Assembly (NCBI GenBank): GCA_015680685.1
Contig: MNCI01009604.1
Location: forward strand, 313,409 to 377,408
Length of the DNA stretch: 64,000 nucleotides
Reading direction: 5' to 3'
DNA from: Gnetum montanum
Lineage: Eukaryota; Streptophyta; Gnetopsida; Gnetales; Gnetaceae
Below the pieces are notes generated by a model. That model was not told the DNA's origin and made no database searches. It worked only from the letters and a program-made list of their open reading frames with translations. Position 1 is the first letter of the stretch. The number at the start of each line of letters is the position of its first letter. The translations under genes and the position numbers were made by a program. Positions 46,869 through 58,429 of the stretch are shown here, one piece after another.

Positions 46869-48751
46869 CCATAAAATTTTACTTAGATAAATTTTCATAT
46901 TCATATTCATGTTAAACTTACCATTACTATTATTTTTTTTAATTCCATTAAAATTATTCACCATTTAAAAGATAATATACTCAAATTCTGTAAAATTATT
47001 CCCAAACAAATCCTAATGTACCATGAACAATGCCAAAAAGAAAATATAACAAATAAAGCCATCGTTGAATCGTACCAAATTAGACAATGATAGCACCTCC
47101 AATTGAACAAATTATGAAAACATCATGTTATACCATACAAATACAATGTTTGAGAATCTTGAAGCCTTGGATGCCTTCTTTGGACACCAACAATTTCATG
47201 CATGACAAATAAAAGTAAGAAAACCATTGTAAAAAGTTCTAATGTCACGATAAATAAAAATTAATAAAAAATTTTAAAGATCTCTTCTCCTTTCTTACAT
47301 TCTTGATATAAAAGAAAAATAGAAAAATTAAAACCACCAAATTAAAACTAACTCAATAACTCATCTGCTTACAAGATTTATTGAAATTGTATTTAAAATT
47401 GAATTTGCAAAGATCCTACCTTTTTCCCCTTCCAAAAGTGTATACACCTTCAAAAGGTATCATCAGGAATTTTAAGCTCTTCGTTTTGAAATTTATATGG
47501 CTTAAAAGCTATACAGTTCAAAGGTGAAAATAGAGAAAGGTTCAAATTCACCTAATTCAATTGAAACAATGTTAATTAAGGGTTTTAATTCACCTAATCC
47601 ATTTTGGAGCAATCTCATTAAGGTGGAGCAATCTCACTAAGGATTTAATTAATTTGTCGACCTTTTAAGTTACAAATTTAAGCTAGATCATAAATCATTT
47701 TTCTCTAGCATAAATCAAAACCAAAGTCCATGAAAATAAGATAAAAAGTTGAGAATCCTATGAATTCAACCCAAAATCTAGATAATCAACTAGTCATTGA
47801 TCCCATACTTTCTAGCATGCTTTTCTAAAAACTTCACAAAGTTCTTGAGTCCTTGCATCAGAAGGTTAACTATAATCATAGTCTAACTATAATGATTAGT
47901 AGCAAAAGTATAATTATAATGTTAAAAGAAAATTATCTACCAATTGTAACAAGCCTACCAACATTCCACCCATGCCTATTGAGTAATACCAAGCTAAGGA
48001 AAAGTTGACAAGAACCCTCTCAGCTGCCTCAACAACCAGACAAGCTGATAAAAGTAAGCATCAGTCTTCTGCCATCCTACAAATTTGATTTTTACACTTG
48101 GCCAATATTCTACCACATTTGACAACATATGAAACCATAATTAAAGCTTTTGCATACTCAAAGAGGAAAGTAACAAGACAAAATCAGAAACAAGATTAAT
48201 GTTCTCATAACAAACAAGTTTCTTCACTTCAATGCATGTTATGCATAACAAACAAGTTTGATACAGATGTAAATGTACTATTGTTAATTTTACATTTTAA
48301 GAAAACCTTTTACAAAGAGCTCATCTGATTATAAAGAAATGAAAAACATGACAAAGAAAGAGTTCTATATCCATTTGATTATAAATAAATGAAAAACATG
48401 ATCAAAAAATAGTTTTGTGGCTCAGTTGTTGAGATTAAGTATTTTCTTGCTCGCAACTCGTACGTTGCAAACAAGGGCAACACGCATGTCAACCCCACAT
48501 ACCTCCAATTAATCATCTACCACACTTTCATAAAAGATAACAAGTTTGCCTCTTACTAGTCTTCCTTGAAAAGGCATTGACATTGTTGTCACCACACTCT
48601 CATCACAAGCCACCACCATCTCCAATTTGTCATTTCTACTATTGTTGTCACCTATTCACCTACCATCACTACTATTGTTGTAAAAAATTCTTCTTTTTGC
48701 AATGATCTTCCTTTAGCTTATCCTTTTCTCTCATTGCTTTCTGAAATACTA
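46869..48751. other. Unassigned AT-rich DNA
   Basis: Mostly featureless. 48530-48590 and 48595-48735 match 13676-13735 and 14385-14545 near repeat X copy 1. Small direct repeats near 47560-47640 (TTAATTCACCTAATyCA). A minus-strand splice-acceptor-like stretch near 48055 precedes a short open piece, too weak to call an exon. Confidence 0.5.
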
Positions 48752-48812
48752 TTCTATAATAGTTTGCCAGTATAACGTCCCATCCCAATCTTGCCTATGA
48801 TGAGTGGGGCCC

Positions 48813-49100
48813 ACTCTAATTATTAGAGCGATGCTTACTCTAATTATTAGAGTGGTAGTTACTCTAATTATTAGAGCAACGGTTACTCTAATTATTAGAG
48901 TGGTAGTTATTTTAATTATTAGAGTGGTGGTTACTCTAATTATCAGAGCAATGGTTATTCTAATTATTAGAGTGATGATTACTCTAATTATTAGAGCAGT
49001 AGTTATTCTAATTATTAGAGCGGTAGTTATTCTAATTATTACATTAGTGATTACTATAATTATTAGAACGATGGTTATTTTAATTATTAAAGCGGTAATT
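48813..49100. repeat. 24-bp minisatellite, 12 units
   Basis: Twelve consecutive 24-bp units of the type ACTCTAATTATTAGAG plus eight variable bases (e.g. TGGTGGTT). Each unit holds 7-bp inverted arms CTCTAAT/ATTAGAG around one T. The other LTR copies of this family (near 49953 and 50540) have a single unit. Because 24 is a multiple of three, a 102-codon open frame runs through it (LIIRVVVT-type repeats). It is not evidence of a gene. Confidence 0.95.
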
Positions 49101-49124
49101 ATTCTATTTTAGAAGTTGGGATCC

Positions 49125-49132
49125 TATAAATA
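49125..49132 (+). promoter_or_regulatory. TATA box in the TRIM-like LTR
   Basis: TATAAATA about 25 bp after the minisatellite. The related LTRs have CTATAAGTAC (~50010) and, on the minus strand, TATAAATACATG (~50480-50495) at the same place. Confidence 0.55.
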
Positions 49133-50285
49133 CGTGTATTGACATGCTCATTTCCTTGCCTTTGTAGCTTTGGTTGCTTGACAGCATTACGTAAACACAC
49201 TGATGAGGGGTGTATGTCCCCAAAAACGTTTTGTGTAACAACATATGTTATGCAATGCTATGAGCTTTCTATTACTTCTTGTTCAACATTTTTTTCTATT
49301 TTATAGTTTTTACAGTATTTCTCTTAGCCCTCCCATTCTTTTCCTTGATGAACGAGATCACATAAAAAATTTTAAGTCTCCTAAAAATTTCTCTCTATCT
49401 CATTGCCTTGGAATTGTTGAGCCTTGTTTAACAGTGCCTTTTGTTGTTCTCTAGATTCTAACCATTTTCAAATCATTTTTCTATTTTTGGTTAGGTATTA
49501 ATCCTTTTGCAGGTTCTCCATGGGTTTTGATCACATTGCAAGCTTTTGTGAACCATGACATGTTTCGACTGTTTGATCCGTGTCTTGACCACTGCTCTAC
49601 TTATGTTGATCTTCTTAGTTGTGGTTTCTTATGAAGGTGCTTTCTTCAATTTCATCATAACCTCTAGCTATTTTTTTCTCTAGTGTCATTGTAGCTCGTC
49701 TCTTCGTTGCTGTTAAAGACTTTTGTTCATTGCTATTTTCAATTAGACGCTTGCCTGCATGACATTCTTTGATGTCGGACCCCTCATGTCCACCATTCAA
49801 ACGTGAGGGTTTCCCTAAACCCTATACATCTTTTGGCTCTACCAAAAGATCTAATTTGTTGAATGTTTTATGTTCATTTTCTAAAATATTGTTCTGTAAT
49901 AGTTTGTTAGTATAACATCCCACCCTCATCTTTCCTATGATGAGTGGAGCCCACTCTAATTATTAGACTGGTGGTTATTCTATTTTTAGAAGTTGGGACC
50001 CTATAAGTACATGTACTGGCATGCTCATTCCCTTGCCTTTGTAGCTTTGGTTGCCTGGATGCATTGCCTAAACACACTGATGAGGGGTGCAAGTCCTTGA
50101 AAAAATTTTGTGTAACAACATACATTATGTAATGCTATGAGCTTTCTATTACTTTCTATTCAACAATTTTTTCTCTTTTACAGTTTCTACAATATTTCTC
50201 TCAATCCTCTCATTTTTTTCCTTGACACACAAGATCACATCAAAAATTTTAAGTCTCTAAAAAATTTTAAGCTTCCTAAAATTTT

Positions 50286-51378
50286 TAAGTCTCCAAGAAA
50301 ATTTTAAGTCTCCTAAAATTTTGATGTGATCTCATGCATCAAGTAAAAGAATGGGAAGGCTAAGAGAAATACTATAGAAACTGTAAAACAAAAAAAAAAC
50401 TGGCGAATAGAAAGTAATAGAAGGCTCATAGCATTGCACAAGGAATATTGTTATACAAAGGCAAGGGAATGAGTAAGCCAGTACATGTATTTATAAGGTC
50501 CCAACTTCTAAAAATAGAATAACCACCACTCTAATAATTAGAGTGGGCCCCACTCATCATAAGTGAGATGGGGGTGGAACATTGTACTAAAAAGCTATTA
50601 TAGAACAATATTTCAGAAAGAAAACATGAAACATTCAACAAATTAGATCTTTTGGTATAGCCAAAGGATGTATAGGGTTATGGGGAACCCTCATGTTTGA
50701 ATGGTGGACATGAGGGGTCCAACACTAAAAAATGTCATGCACACAAGCATCTAGCTGAAAATAGCAACAAAAAAAGTTTTCAACATCAACGAAGAGATGA
50801 GCTGCAACAATGCTAGAGAATAAATAGTCAGAGGTTGTGATGAAACTAAAGAAAGCATCAAACAGTAGAAACATGTTGTGGTCTACAAAAGCCTACAATG
50901 TGATCAACACCCATGGAGAACCTACAAAAGGATTAATACTTAGCCAAAAGTAAAAAAAAAAAAGATCTAAAAGTGGTTTGAATCCAAAGAATAGCAAAAG
51001 GTGGTGTCAAGCAAGGCTCAGCAATTCCAAGGCAATGAGATAGAGAGAAATTTTTAGGAGAGTTAAAATTTTTTATGTGATCTTGTGCATCAAGGAAAAG
51101 AATGGGAGGGTTGAGAGAAATACTATAAAAACTATAAAACAGAAAAAAATGTTGAACAAAAAGTAATATAAAGCTTAAAATTTTTAGGAAACTTAACATT
51201 TTTAGAAAACCTAAAATTTTTAGAAGACTTAAAATTTTTGATGAAATCTTGTGCATCAGGAAAAAGAACAAGAGGACTGAGAGACATACTGTACAAACTG
51301 TAAAATAGAAAAAATGTTAAATAGAAAGTAATAGAAAGCTCATAGCATTGCACAACATATGTTGTTACACAAAACATT
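50286..51378 (-). mobile_element. Short LTR-type (TRIM-like) unit, minus arm of an inverted pair
   Basis: Mirror image of 49222-50285. LTR-like sequence (50320-50620, with a single CTCTAATAATTAGAG unit, TATA box and GATGAGTGG box on the minus strand), internal part (50620-50940) and a partial LTR (50940-51378). The match ends at a place corresponding to ~49215, so the far end of this LTR, including the minisatellite region, is lacking. Short repeats of TTTTAAGTCTCCTAAAA type crowd the centre (50240-50330) and 51170-51245. Confidence 0.6.
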
Positions 51379-52900
51379 GTGCAATAGTTTTGTGCTCATA
51401 GGTTTTTGTGTGTTGGTCATTTTTGAATAGTGTAAAAATCCTACATTAGATATAGGGTATTTTTATGAGTTTTTGGTATTAAATGGATTGTGTGATTGGT
51501 CTACATTAAGTAGAAAATTTATTATAGTCAATTCTATGCATTTTTTCTAGGTTTTGGGCAAAAAAGCAACACTATTGTAGTTTTTTATGTTTAAATAGCT
51601 ATGAAATTTTAGTTTTAATGGATATAGGATTATAGTACTATATTGAATTTTTGAACCACTAAAATTTGACTTATGGTTGAATTTTCATGAATTTTTTCGT
51701 AAGATAGTGTAAAGTGGGTTTCTAGTTTTTGGCTATTGTCATGATACTTGAGTGTTTTATGTGGAAAGAATGGCTTAAGATTTTCATTTTCTTTTTAATG
51801 TTTTAGGTTTTATATTTTTTTATGGATTCCAATGGCTATTTAATAATTGAATTTGGATGTGTAGTTAGTTTTTGACTAATTTTTCATAAACTTGCATGAA
51901 ATGAGGTTTTCTTGTTATCTTTTGGTTCATGTCACATTAACACTATTTTTTGCAAAAAAAAACAAATGCTAGGAATTTTTTTTGTTTTATGGTTTTTTTC
52001 TATGTATTTTATGGTTTAATGATTCCAATGGCTTTGGAATCACTAAATTTGATAACACATTTGGCTTTTAGTAAATGTTTTGGTAAACTAGTGTGAAAGT
52101 GAGGTTTTTTTTTTTTTTTTGTTGTTACGATTTAGCCTTGTGAAGATGGGCAGCATTAGCACCTTAGAAACTTTTTCTAGCCAAGGTCCTTAGGTCCTAG
52201 GGATACTTTGAGGTGCTAGGGAGGGTTTGGATGTGGTTTCATAAGTTCTAAATTTTTTTTAAATAATTTTGATGGGTCATCTATTATAGCCATTTCTATA
52301 GTTTTGGTGTTATGAAATTGTATTGGATGTTGTTATGGTTTTTGTTTCTATTGAAAAAAATTTTCTAAGCTTGGTATGGTAGAGTAGATATCAAATTCTA
52401 TTGAATTTTGATGTCCATACAATTCCTAGCCTTAGAAAAAAAAATTTAGTTCCAATATGTCATCTTTGATCAAGTGTAAACTATTCTGTATAGTTGTTAT
52501 TTTGGCCATGAAAACTACAAACCTCCCTATATGTATGGGTAGTGTTGGTATTGTTTTTGTGTTTTTGTGGTAATTCTCAAAGGTTGTTAAAGCTTCTCAC
52601 ATGTTGTATCTTTAGTTCTAAATAGTCATTTTCAAATTTAAAAAAAAAATTAACTAGTTTTCCTAGAGTTTTTAATATTGGTAATTTCACCATTAACTAG
52701 TATACTTAGTAAAATTTTGTCAAATTCAAATTGGTGTTTATAACTATTGTAATAGTAGGTATAGGCTAGTTTTCATGTATTTTTATGTTTCTACATAAAA
52801 TAATTTCACACTTTTATGCACATCTTACCATGGAAACTACCATCAATTGTTTGTAGGCTACTTGGTTGTATATGGTTTTTAATTAATAGTTGGTCCTAAT
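51379..52900. other. Unassigned T-rich DNA
   Basis: No gene or repeat recognised. Poly-T near 52106-52121. The T-rich character resembles the introns of the relic gene to the right, and might belong to its upstream region. Confidence 0.45.
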
Positions 52901-53479
52901 TGTCACATCCCCATTCCCAAATGACGCTACTAACTAATGAAGATGATGTCTCTTCATAACAAGTGTTATTTTCATCTTAATAAGACCCAAAAGGATGCAT
53001 TGTAATAATGGACATGTCTCTTAAGGTAACCTTTGGCATTTGACCTAAGGCATTTATACCTAAGGTTAGAGGTTGTGCTAGCATGGAATGGTAGAGCTAG
53101 TATAGGCAAGTCATGGGGTAGTGGGGCCAGTCTAGGCAAGTCACAGGAAGTTGGGTGAAGCCAGATAGGAAGTGGATTAGCCATCCCTTCTGGCTAGGTT
53201 ATAGGCCTAATCATGGTGGCAGTGCTAGATTGCCTCTAAGGGATAGATGCCAAAGGAAGAAAACCCCAAGGAACACTCTCAAAGCACAATCTAAATACCT
53301 TATTCCATATCAATAGTGCATTCTTTTCTCTACCTTTCTACATTTTTCCTATTATTTCCCTTATTCATAATGTCAAATATTGCATATATTTTGCATTTGG
53401 TATATTTTCTTCATATGCATAATGTCTAATATATCGTATATTTGATATTTTCCATGACATTCAGGGATAGGATGTCACA
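52901..53479. repeat. Solo LTR with 5-bp target duplication CTAAT
   Basis: Begins TGTCACATCC and ends GGATGTCACA, with CTAAT directly on both sides (52896-52900 and 53480-53484). TG...CA ends plus a 5-bp duplication fit a solo LTR of 579 bp. The two ends are almost perfect inverted repeats of each other (TGTCACATCC against TGTGACATCC). The family differs from the other LTRs here. Orientation not settled. Confidence 0.85.
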
Positions 53480-53783
53480 CTAATTATGGTTTTGGCTCTC
53501 AATGTTGATATTATGGTTTGTTTGTGATGGTTTACATGAAAAAATTTATATTAGAGGTTGTCATAATTTTGGCTATCTAACATTTTTTCCTAATAGTTTT
53601 TTATGGTAATTTATGGTTTTAACTATTTTGGTTATATGTAGGGTTTTTCTTAAGCCCATATTGGTGGTGATTGAGCTGGTGGGATTGCTCTATTGCATCC
53701 ATACCCTGGGGCCTAACACCCCACATACCCACATGATGCTAGAGCATGGATCCTTATGGCTTAGGCTAGGGGCATAAGAGTTC

Positions 53784-56700
53784 TTGGCCTTTTTGTTGCA
53801 AAAATTTAGTGTGATGGTATGGTCACATTTATCATCTCACAAAACTACCATCATAGTTGAAACCTTATTACATTGGTCATCAAGCTTGATTGTCAAGTTC
53901 CTAGAAGACAATCTTGAAACACATGTAATAGGTGAAGTGCTTGATACCACTCATACAAAGGGAACTCGTAAGGTGTCCAAGATTTGGGACATACTTGAGT
54001 TATGCAATGCCAACACTACACTGCTAGTTGATCATTGGGCCCACACATTTTCTTAGATACCTTTTGGTATTGTCTACCATGTGAAAGGATAAGCATGGTC
54101 TTAAGCTTTTATTTTTTGGTTATTTGTTATTGGGTTTTATTAGGCTATTTTGTTTTAATGGTTTCCTTACTTGAATTGGTATGCATGTAGGTACAAAGTT
54201 AATGAAAAAGGATTCATCAAGAGTGATCAACTCTACCCTTAGCACAAACAATGTTGGAGGTCTTCACCAAAAGCCCCATAGTAAGGCTTGTGGTGGTGAA
54301 GCAACAAAGAGGTGACATAGGTAGATATACCACATGTTACTTCAAGGCCTACCAATGGTGGCTAGCTGATGCAACCTTCCTCCAACAAGAAAGGTAAGAG
54401 TTATTTTTTAAGTTTTTGTTAATGTTTTCATGTCAACAATTTTTTTGGTTATAAGGTTGTAGGATAAATATTTTTATTGGTTATGATTGGTTATAAAGTT
54501 AGTTTTAAAATTTTTATATTTTGGTTTGATGTGACTATGCCTATGCTAATCAACCCCTTATTGTATTTTAGGTGCTACCAGTTCCTCCACCATCATACTT
54601 GTTATTTTAGGATATTTTGATCCTCAAATATGGTGAGGTGGATTTGGTGTAGTAGTGGTTGGCTAGCAAGGTGCCTAGAGATATTCAAGCAAATATCATT
54701 GATGTAGGTTTTCTTGATCTCTTTGTGGCCCCTAGCCCAATCATTCCTACTCCAAAGATGGTGAACATCATTGACTCTTGTGACAAAGGGATCAAGAAGT
54801 TCATCACCTAGGTTCATGGTGTTCTTGTTACCCTGGCCATCAATGAATCTACCTTTACCGACCTCTTTGGTGTTCCTTGTGAAGGCCTAAAAGTGGTCAC
54901 TAAAGTAGTTAAAGAGGTGGAGCATTCAGAGGAGGTGGAGGAGTGGCTAGGTACTCATCGTGGTCACAAGGGATTGTTTTCTAGTTAATTCAAGGTTGAA
55001 GAGGCTAGAGAGACACATCTCTTGTTCCACTCCCAGGGGGTTTCCAAATTTTTGTCGTAGGGTAGAATCATTGATGTTGAGCAAGCATGTGCCATGAAGA
55101 AGGTTCTTTTGGAAGGTGCTCTATTCAACTAGGTTGGTCACTTGGCTTCTAGGCTAGGTGTCAAAATCTTTAAACTCCATAACAACCTTATGAAAAAATT
55201 CCACATGCATTATGCCTTCTTTGTGGCATATCTTAGGAGGTTTGTGGAGTTCTTGGTTGTGAGGAAGGATGGAGAATATGTAAGTCAGGATCCATTACAA
55301 CTCTCTAAGCCATGGATAAAACATGTTTATCCCACAATGTAGGCTCAAGACCAACCAAAGGATGTTGGAGAGTCATTATCTATTACAATTTATGGGTTTA
55401 GTAATAGGCATTGTGTTTTTCCCAACATGCATAGGGATGGAGTCCCAGGTTGAATGTGGAAGTGTTGATAAGGCCAAAAATTACAAGCTAAAGTTAAGGG
55501 TTTAGCTATAGTCAAACTGAAGAGGCCCATGGTTGAGGTACCAGCACTAGAGATCAAGTAGTCCTGCAGGAGGAGGCTTGTGATTAGACTTGGCCAAGCA
55601 AGTGACATGGTCATAAGTATGATTTAATCTTATTATTTAACATTGTTTTACATTATTATGTTTTATTGTTATAAGGCTACATTTTTGTTCTATTTTGATT
55701 TTAGAAAAATATTCTAAGTTATTATGTTTTACTCTTATTATTCTTGTAGGAAAATAACAAGAGTTAGCAACCCAAGAAATAGTAGTAGAGGTGAAGCAAA
55801 GATGCCTAGAGGAGGAGCTCCTATAGTGCCATGAGAAGGAGGGGTTATCCAATGTTCCATTGGATGACTTTGACATCATATTTAACCCCTCACAGCTAGG
55901 TGAACTTCCTATTATCATCCAGGATATTTCTCTAGGTATGCATTCCTTTTGTTTCATATGCTTAATTTATTTTGTTATCTAGTTTAGGCTTGGTCTTCAT
56001 TGTTTGTTCATCATTATGCTTATCTTAGCTATTGAGCTTGGGCCATGACCTCAACCTCCATGTTTTGCATGAAGCCATGGGTTGCAACTCTTGACAAGAT
56101 GGAGTTCATGCTAGGAATGGCTAATGACATGATTGATTAGCTACAACAGGTTGCTCCTGATGTTGGTAAGAACTTAGTTTGTCTTGCACATTATACTTTT
56201 TTTACTTTAATGATTGCATTTTTTTTAGTTTGTTGCTTGTTTTCTTGGTTATTTGGTTACTCATTATTTATGTTTACATTTTGTTGTTATTTCCACCTCC
56301 TAAGCTTAGATGGAATCCCAACCACCCCATTGAGATCGATGCCTCACCTAAATTGCCTTCAAATGTAGAGAATGTACCAGGAAAGTTACATCAAAGTGCC
56401 ACTATTTATGCATTTCCATGTGCCAAAATTTTGTGGAAAATTCAACATTCTAATGTGTTCCTATGGGAATGAGTTGTAGCATTGTAGAAAGGAAACAAGA
56501 AGCTATTTGATGTAAATAGAGATCTCATAGATTGTAAGGAATTCATGGAAGCCCAAGTGGTCAATAGGAGTTCCTTACAAACTAAAGAGATTGAGTGGAC
56601 ATGGTATTGGAATGCCATACATGGCAAGGTTGTCGTTGCTAGGGAGGTTGCTGAGTAGAAGCTATAGATGGACTTGCTAGCATGCAAGGCTAGGGAAGTG

Positions 56701-57356
56701 GAGAGACTATTATGCCTAGGCTTTATATTGGGACCAATCATAATAGGATCACAAGAAGAAATACAAGGCTAAATGTGAAGCATATCTTAGGTTTCTAACG
56801 GAGGAGTCTACCTAATGGTGCAATTTGGAGCTATTCATGAAGGGGATTTAGGTGTAGGATGTCTTCAAAATTTTTGAGGGCACCCTAACTATGGCTGACT
56901 CCCCCTCTCCTTAGGCCTCTATCATTTCTAGGAAGGTGACTACTAGGACATTTTTGTGGGAGACACCTATATGGACAGACATTGATGAAATCAACATCCT
57001 GATAGGCATCAATCTTGAGAAGGTGGATTGGGCCCACATGAACAAATCCTCCATCATTTGAAGGTTAGGGTTCAAAATCTCCCACTACAAGATGTTGCTC
57101 TCAAGCCCTCCTAGGTTTGCTTAGTTTATTTTGTTTTAGTATATTTTAGTTTAATTTTATTTTAAGTTGTAGTTTTGTTTCATGCTTTATTAATTATTGT
57201 TTGAACTTGTATTTTTTTATGGTACAAGTACTAGGTGATGCTGGTAGCCCCAATGGTGTAGATGGAAGTGCTCCTTAGCCTCCTCTAGTAGCCCCTTAGT
57301 ACTATCTATCAGTCATGACCTATGATTATTCTCTTTGTTATGTTGATGATATTGTT
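53784..57356 (+). pseudogene. Relic of a multi-exon gene, unknown function
   Basis: Proposed exons: 53784-~54088, 54191-54393, 54573-55616, 55750-55935, 56037-56165, ~56306-57114, 57234-57356, separated by short T-rich introns with donors GTAAGAG, GTATGA, GTATGC and GTAAGA. The third to fifth exons keep one frame across both introns (phase 1 each). Readable pieces include KAYQWWLADATFLQQE, LKYGEVDLV, WLASKVPRDIQANIID, FTDLFGVPCEG, FVAYLRRFVEFLVVRKDGEY, MEAQVVNRSSLQTKEIEWTW and WTDIDEINILIGINL. Stops are mostly TAG. The frame does not carry cleanly across the second and fifth introns, so indels are assumed. The pattern 'VHGVLVTLA...FGVP' loosely recalls plant mobile-domain or plant retroelement proteins, but I do not recognise the family. 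A dead host gene or a DNA-transposon gene are both possible. Confidence 0.6.
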
Positions 57357-58149
57357 TGACATATTGGCTAGTGTTAGCTATTTGATTATTTGTTGGACAC
57401 TTATTGTTTTATGGCTTCTATGTTACAAACATTGAATACCTATATTTTAAAAATTTAATCTAGTTTTAATGTTTAATTTTTATTGTTTTATGTATGTTTA
57501 ATGTTTAATATTTTTGTTTATTTCATAGGCTCTATTGGTTAAATATGTAAAATGTCCATAAATGTAAACTAGGTTGTAATGGTTATAAAAGGGAAAATCA
57601 ACTATATATGTCTACTAGGGTATAAACTAAGTTGTAAATGGTGATAAATGTTTTACCAATTTTAGGCCATGGTGGGCCATTTGATTTGCTAGTTTTAGGC
57701 CATGGTGGGTTGTGTGTTGTTTTGCTAGTATTAGACCATGATGGACCATAGGCTTATTAGTTTAAGGCCATGGAAAGTCCTATGTTGTGTCAATTTTAGG
57801 CCATGGCAAGCCCCATGTTCTTAAAAAGGAAAATTTCTTATCATTTTTTATGTTTTTAAAAATTTTTATATGTTTATTCAAGTTTTAAAATTTTTATTGT
57901 ATTCTTATGATTTATGTTCTAAGATGAAAAGCCTTCAAAAGTAAATTTCAAACAAGAGTAAACTTTAGGTTACATGCATAGTAAAGGTTAAACAAAGTAA
58001 AATAAAAGTAAAAAAAATGGTGCATACAAGTAAAATGTTTAAACTAGGATATGAAGGTTATAAAATAAAAAAAGGTCATGAGGTCATGAGTGCAAGGATG
58101 GGTGAATTAAAGGCATACATCAATTATGCAAGTTTTTCCTAATCTTTGA
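57357..58149. other. Unassigned AT-rich DNA
   Basis: T-rich DNA after the relic gene, then A-rich DNA before the Tat-like fragment. Holds the small tandem repeat listed separately. No LTR edge for the Tat-like element is recognised here. Confidence 0.5.
57658..57820. repeat. Five degenerate TTTTAGGCCATGGTGG repeats
   Basis: Copies start near 57660, 57692, 57729, 57770 and 57794, with spacing of 24-41 bp. The core GGCCATGG is an 8-bp palindrome. No function suggested. Confidence 0.75.
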
Positions 58150-58429
58150 TAGATTAGGAAACATGTATGGTCTACTTTGAAAAATTATGAGTTCCTCATT
58201 TCCTTTTCTCATGATGTTGAAGGGGAGATCTTCCCATGGTGGATCCATGAATCCATCATTTTTGGTTTCATCCTTTTGTGCTCTTTTGGGCTTCTCTACT
58301 TTGTGGTTAATAGTAGGAGTTTCATCTTAAAACTCCACTTTAGATCATTACTTAATTTCAATGTTGTTAACCACCAAGGAAATCACACTATCAACATGGA
58401 TAATGATCTCACCTCCCTCATAAGGTAGG

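Larger units (their letters stand above)
48752..50285 (+). mobile_element. Short LTR-type (TRIM-like) unit, plus arm of an inverted pair
   Basis: Two direct copies of an LTR-like sequence (from ~48752 and ~49880) enclose ~400 bp with no coding content. Each copy shows TATAATAGTTTG, then GATGAGTGG with a GCCCACTCTAAT box, a TATA box, AACACACTGATGAGG and CTATGAGCTTTCTATTAC. Exact LTR edges and a target duplication could not be fixed, so the TRIM label is an inference. The right copy runs into the centre of an inverted repeat at ~50285. Confidence 0.6.

Noticed and set aside
48000-48060. Possible minus-strand exon after a TTTTATCAG acceptor
   Set aside because: One short open piece only, no donor or second exon, no recognised protein.
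48415-48510. tRNA-like or SINE start (GTGGCTCAGTTGTTGAG resembles an A box)
   Set aside because: No matching B box (GGTTCGANTCC) at the right distance and no cloverleaf; no poly-A tail or target duplication.
48804-49112. 102-codon open frame with LIIRVVVT-type repeats resembling a membrane protein
   Set aside because: By-product of a 24-bp tandem repeat whose unit is a multiple of three; no start context or neighbouring coding signal.
50933-51377. 112- and 81-codon minus-strand frames
   Set aside because: Lie across the LTR-like arm of the inverted pair; low-complexity Phe/Leu/Ser content from T-rich DNA.
52972-53184. 70-codon minus-strand frame rich in Pro and Leu
   Set aside because: Lies wholly inside the solo LTR and has no family resemblance.
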